A DNA stretch of 8,079 nucleotides, from contig JBBIQK010000081.1 of NCBI GenBank assembly GCA_037442365.1, positions 1 to 8,079 of the forward strand, in the 5' to 3' direction. Of this stretch, positions 6,009 to 8,079 are shown piece by piece. The notes under the pieces are model-generated. The model ran no database searches, was not told where the DNA came from, and was given only the letters and a program-made list of their open reading frames with translations. Positions within the stretch are counted from its first letter, which is position 1. Each line of letters opens with the position of its first letter. The DNA is from GBS-DC sp037442365 (lineage in GTDB: Bacteria; Armatimonadota; Fimbriimonadia; Fimbriimonadales; GBS-DC). Position numbers and translations under genes: made by a program.

Positions 6009-6014
6009 AGTGTA
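6009..6014 (-). promoter_or_regulatory. -10-like hexamer of the toxin-antitoxin operon
   Basis: On the minus strand TACACT ends 15 bases before the antitoxin ATG, giving a predicted leader of about 8 bases that contains the GGTGAG ribosome binding site. No convincing -35 hexamer is seen. Tentative. Confidence 0.35.
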
Positions 6015-6055
6015 CCCAATAGAGGGAGTGTCTGCCAGTGTGTTGCATACAAACA

Positions 6056-6081
6056 GGGCAGGAAGCCTCCGCCTCCTGCCC
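6056..6081 (-). terminator. Probable terminator after the LuxR-type gene
   Basis: GGGCAGGA (6056-6063) and TCCTGCCC (6074-6081) form a perfect 8-base GC-rich stem with a 10-base loop. Read on the minus strand it is followed by TGTTTGT, a short T-rich run. It begins 27 bases after the stop of the LuxR-type gene and upstream of the toxin-antitoxin promoter, so it would separate the two units. Confidence 0.6.
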
Positions 6082-6108
6082 CGCCATTAGTCTGGGCATC
6101 CCCCCAGC

Positions 6109-6369
6109 TCAGTCTGCCGCCTCGCCGAAGAAGGCTTCCACCGGAATCAGCCCCATCTGCGCCGCACGTCGGAACGCCTTCACACGGTTGTTCACATTCA
6201 GTTTCTCGTAGATGTTCGCCAGATGAAAGTCCACCGTGCGCTTGCTCACAAAGAGGGCGTCCGCCACCTCCTGCGAGGAGCGTCCCTGCGCAATCAGGCT
6301 GAGCACCTCAATCTCGCGCTTCGTCAACCGTACCGGCTTGTTGCGGTTCTGCCAGTTCCCTTGGCTCAT
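6109..6369 (-). CDS. Stand-alone LuxR/GerE-type HTH transcription regulator
   Basis: An 86-residue protein that is essentially only the LuxR C-terminal DNA-binding domain. LTKREIEVLSLIAQGRSSQEVADALFVSKRTVDFHLANIYEKLNVNNRVKAFRRAAQMGLI (about residues 15-75) covers the four-helix HTH: the LTxREIEVL opening, the scaffold helix SSQEVADAL, the recognition helix SKRTVDFHLANIYEKL and the dimerisation helix. No receiver or ligand-binding domain precedes it, as in Bacillus GerE, so regulation must come from its amount or from partners. GAGGTG at 6378-6383, 8 bases before the ATG, supports this start. It diverges from obg, and the shared spacer holds a 17-base palindrome that could be its own operator. 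A hairpin terminator follows. Targets unknown. Confidence 0.92.
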   Translation of the reverse strand: MSQGNWQNRNKPVRLTKREIEVLSLIAQGRSSQEVADALFVSKRTVDFHLANIYEKLNVNNRVKAFRRAAQMGLIPVEAFFGEAAD

Positions 6370-6377
6370 CGTCGTAT

Positions 6378-6383
6378 CACCTC
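6378..6383 (-). promoter_or_regulatory. Shine-Dalgarno of the LuxR-type gene
   Basis: GAGGTG on the minus strand, 8 bases before the ATG at 6367-6369. It fixes the start of the short regulator and contrasts with divergent obg, which has no such site near its start. Confidence 0.75.
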
Positions 6384-6427
6384 GTTCCGTGAGATTTCGC
6401 CGCCCGCAACGGTACTATTCCATACCC

Positions 6428-6444
6428 CTGTGAAAATTTCACAG
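6428..6444. promoter_or_regulatory. Perfect 17-base palindrome, candidate operator
   Basis: CTGTGAAAATTTCACAG has two perfect 8-base arms around a central A. It lies 58 bases before the LuxR-type start and 93 bases before the obg start. TGTGA and TCACA are separated by 5 bases, one fewer than in a CRP site. An AT core flanked by GC-containing ends is typical of a dimeric repressor or activator site. The binding protein is not known; the adjacent regulator is a natural candidate. Confidence 0.6.
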
Positions 6445-6474
6445 TCGCAGCTCCCCATGCCATACTTCGACGGA

Positions 6475-6480
6475 ATTATA
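6475..6480 (-). promoter_or_regulatory. Consensus -10 hexamer pointing to the LuxR-type gene
   Basis: A perfect TATAAT on the minus strand. Transcription from it would start near 6468 and give a leader of roughly 100 bases that includes the palindrome at 6428-6444. No matching -35 is visible at 16-18 bases, so the assignment is tentative. Confidence 0.4.
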
Positions 6481-6526
6481 CATCAGCTCGTTCCCATGGG
6501 GTTCTGTGTCCCGATACGGGAGACGG

Positions 6527-6532
6527 TATACT
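6527..6532 (+). promoter_or_regulatory. -10-like hexamer of obg (leaderless candidate)
   Basis: TATACT ends 5 bases before the GTG start of obg, which places the expected transcription start at or next to the start codon. There is no Shine-Dalgarno at usable distance (the nearest GGAG is about 15 bases away). The same arrangement occurs at xerC. No clear -35. Confidence 0.5.
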
Positions 6533-6537
6533 CTCGC

Positions 6538-7815
6538 GTGTTTATCGACGAAGCGGTAATTGAGGTTGAGGCGGGGCGCGGCGGCGATGGGTGCGTGTCG
6601 TTTCGGCGCGAGAAGCATGTGCCGCGCGGCGGTCCCGACGGCGGCGACGGCGGCAACGGCGGCAATATCGTGCTGGTCGCCGATACACATCTCAGTACCC
6701 TGCTCGACTTCCACTACAAACGCCGCTACAAAGCCGAGAGCGGCGGACACGGCAGCGGCAGCACGCGCAAGGGACGTAACGGCAAGTCGATTACGCTGCG
6801 CGTGCCCGTCGGCGCGCTTGTCTACGACGCCGAGACGGGCGCGCTGCTAGCCGACCTCTCGCGCCCAGGGATGCGGTTCGTCGCGGCGCGCGGGGGCAAA
6901 GGCGGACGCGGCAACGCGCACTTCACCACCCCCACCCGCCAGACGCCCCGCTTCGCCGAGAAAGGCTTGCCGGGCGAACGGCGCACCCTGCGACTGGAGC
7001 TGAAACTGCTCGCCGATGTGGGCATCGTCGGCATGCCCAACGCGGGCAAAAGCACGCTGATTAGCCGAATCTCCGCCGCCAAGCCCAAGATCGCCGACTA
7101 CCCGTTCACCACCCTCGTGCCCAATCTCGGCGTGGCGCAGTATCAGGAGCATAGCTTCGTGGTCGCCGACATTCCCGGGCTGATTGAGGGCGCGCACGCG
7201 GGCGTCGGGCTGGGGCATCAGTTCCTGCGCCATGTGGAGCGCGCGAGGCTACTGCTCTACCTGCTCGATGTCTCGCCGTTTGCAAGCGCGCCGCCGCTGG
7301 AGGCGTTCGAGACCCTGCGGCGTGAGCTGGAACTCTACAACCCTGCGCTGGCGCAAAAGCCCGCCCTGATTGCGCTGAACAAAATCGACGCTATCGCCCC
7401 CGACGCCCGCGAGTCGCTGGACGCCGTGCGCCATGCGCTGGAAGCGCAGGGCTATGAAGTGTTCCTCATCTCGGCGTACACGGGCGAGGGACTGGAGCCG
7501 TTGCTGGCGCGGCTGGCGCAGCGCGTCGCCGAACTGCCCCCGCCAGAGCCGCTGCTGGAGCCGACCCCAGAGGCGGTCAAGCCGAGCCGCCAGCCCACCC
7601 GCGTCTACAAAGACGGCGATGTGTTCGTCGTGGAGGGCGCGCTGCCGCTGGAGATTGTGCAGCGCACCGACTTCGGCAACCACGAAGCTATCCTGCGCAT
7701 GCAGAAGCGCCTCAAGGGGCTGGGAATCTTCCGCCGCCTGCAGGAGCTGGGCGCACAGGAGGGCGACACCGTGCGCATCGGCGAAGTCGAGCTGGAGTAT
7801 GTGCCAGAGGTGTAG
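6538..7815 (+). CDS. obg: Obg/CgtA GTPase
   Basis: A 425-residue essential-type GTPase of late 50S ribosome assembly and stress signalling. The N-terminal Obg fold with its glycine-rich loops covers residues 1-158 (MFIDEAVIEVEAGRGGDG, PRGGPDGGDGGNGGN, GGKGGRGN). The G domain has G1 GMPNAGKS (165-172), switch I with YPFTTLVPNLG (188-198), G3 DIPGLIEGAHAGVGLGHQFLRH (211-232), G4 NKID (281-284) and G5 SAYTGEG (312-318). A C-terminal OCT domain follows (about 355-425: DVFVVEG, RTDFGNHEAILRMQKRLKGLGI, GDTVRIGEVELEY). The GTG at 6538 is chosen because family proteins begin MF(V/I)D; the open frame upstream runs into the antisense of the LuxR-type gene. rplU and rpmA, frequent neighbours of obg, are not adjacent. 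Repeat copy 2 starts three bases after the stop. Confidence 0.97.
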   Translation: MFIDEAVIEVEAGRGGDGCVSFRREKHVPRGGPDGGDGGNGGNIVLVADTHLSTLLDFHYKRRYKAESGGHGSGSTRKGRNGKSITLRVPVGALVYDAETGALLADLSRPGMRFVAARGGKGGRGNAHFTTPTRQTPRFAEKGLPGERRTLRLELKLLADVGIVGMPNAGKSTLISRISAAKPKIADYPFTTLVPNLGVAQYQEHSFVVADIPGLIEGAHAGVGLGHQFLRHVERARLLLYLLDVSPFASAPPLEAFETLRRELELYNPALAQKPALIALNKIDAIAPDARESLDAVRHALEAQGYEVFLISAYTGEGLEPLLARLAQRVAELPPPEPLLEPTPEAVKPSRQPTRVYKDGDVFVVEGALPLEIVQRTDFGNHEAILRMQKRLKGLGIFRRLQELGAQEGDTVRIGEVELEYVPEV

Positions 7816-7817
7816 TC

Positions 7818-8033
7818 ATACCAGTCCGTGCGTCAGAGTTCGTAATTGCTGTGCGCCAGCAGCCAGAGCCAGCGCCTTGTAGCAGCAAGGCGGTAGGGGC
7901 AAGGCTTGCCGCGCCCCTACGAAAACACCCCCTCTCCCAAACCGTTGGGAGAGGGGGACACAGGGGGTGAGGGCATAACAGCGCGCGGTTCTGGCTGTAG
8001 GCGCATGAAAATAGCGAAGTCTGACCCACTGAT
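7818..8033. repeat. Dispersed hairpin repeat, copy 2
   Basis: A second copy of the element at 1627-1852. The left arm starts ATACCAGTCCGTGCGTCAGA with TTCGTAATTGCTGTGCGCC. The right end, read in reverse complement, carries GTCAGACTTCG, then GCGCCTACAGCC and AGAACCGCGCGC, nearly as in the left arm of copy 1. Three perfect hairpins lie in tandem: CGCCTTG/CAAGGCG (7873-7892), GTAGGGGC/GCCCCTAC (7893-7920) and a 13-base CCCCCTCTCCCAA/TTGGGAGAGGGGG stem (7928-7957), followed by GGGTGAGGGC. The middle hairpin is missing from copy 1, so units are modular. Being directly after obg, the hairpins could end or protect its transcript, although no T tract follows. Confidence 0.85.
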
Positions 8034-8079
8034 TGACAGTAGCGCGTTCAGGTCTGCCCTCATCACCAGCCCCTGCAGC
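8034..8079 (-). other. Edge sequence, possible 3' end of a minus-strand gene
   Basis: One minus-strand frame reads LQGLVMRADLNALLS and continues open into repeat copy 2 for about 50 codons. This could be the end of a gene whose tail was replaced by the repeat, or chance in GC-rich DNA. Too short to call. Confidence 0.15.

Noticed and set aside
6428..6444. CRP binding site
   Set aside because: The half sites are separated by five bases, not six, and no CRP-family gene is visible; kept only as an operator candidate of unknown binder.
6223..6537. Upstream extension of the obg frame by 105 codons
   Set aside because: It lies antisense over the LuxR-type gene and the divergent promoter region; Obg proteins begin at the MFID-like sequence encoded from 6538.
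7816..8033. Classical Rho-independent terminator for obg
   Set aside because: Strong hairpins are present but none is followed by a T tract, and they belong to a dispersed repeat; termination is possible but not shown.

Overview
The window is a GC-rich bacterial chromosome segment with seven intact genes, one decayed transposase, and an unusually large amount of hairpin-forming intergenic DNA. The gene set (a XerC/D recombinase followed by HslV, a two-half ABC exporter membrane protein, a very short LuxR-type regulator, and Obg), the scarcity of strong ribosome binding sites and the style of the hairpin repeats suggest a deep-branching environmental lineage such as Armatimonadota or a related phylum. 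That assignment is a low-confidence inference; no rRNA is present to settle it.

Layout. (1) 1-1259, minus strand: a DDE transposase of the IS4/IS701-like kind. It is readable over most of its length but broken by at least two frameshifts near its 3' end, and it runs off the left edge. Its strand composition flips halfway along the gene. (2) 1260-1982: about 720 bases without a credible gene, filled with nested inverted repeats: a MITE-like element at 1327-1537, isolated hairpins, and copy 1 of a dispersed hairpin repeat at 1627-1852. (3) 1983-5145, plus strand: a tight operon xerC-hslV-ABC exporter in which each stop codon overlaps the next start (ATGA). (4) 5158-5993, minus strand: a type II toxin-antitoxin pair, with an RHH-like antitoxin upstream of and overlapping a PIN-domain toxin. 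It converges on the exporter gene with only 12 bases between them. (5) 6109-6369, minus strand: a stand-alone LuxR/GerE DNA-binding domain, with a hairpin terminator after it. (6) 6538-7815, plus strand: the GTPase Obg (GTG start), divergent from the luxR gene across a 168-base spacer that holds a perfect 17-base palindrome. (7) 7816-8079: copy 2 of the dispersed hairpin repeat directly after obg, then 46 bases at the edge.

How it works together. The operon links chromosome-dimer resolution (Xer), the HslV peptidase and a membrane transporter half, but neither HslU (the ATPase partner of HslV) nor an ABC ATPase is encoded here. Obg and the small regulator share a control region. Both xerC and obg have a -10-like hexamer ending only 7 and 5 bases before the start codon and no Shine-Dalgarno sequence, which suggests leaderless transcripts. 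By contrast the internal operon gene hslV has a textbook GGAGG. The dispersed repeats at both ends of the gene block and the decayed transposase point to past mobile-element activity around a conserved core.
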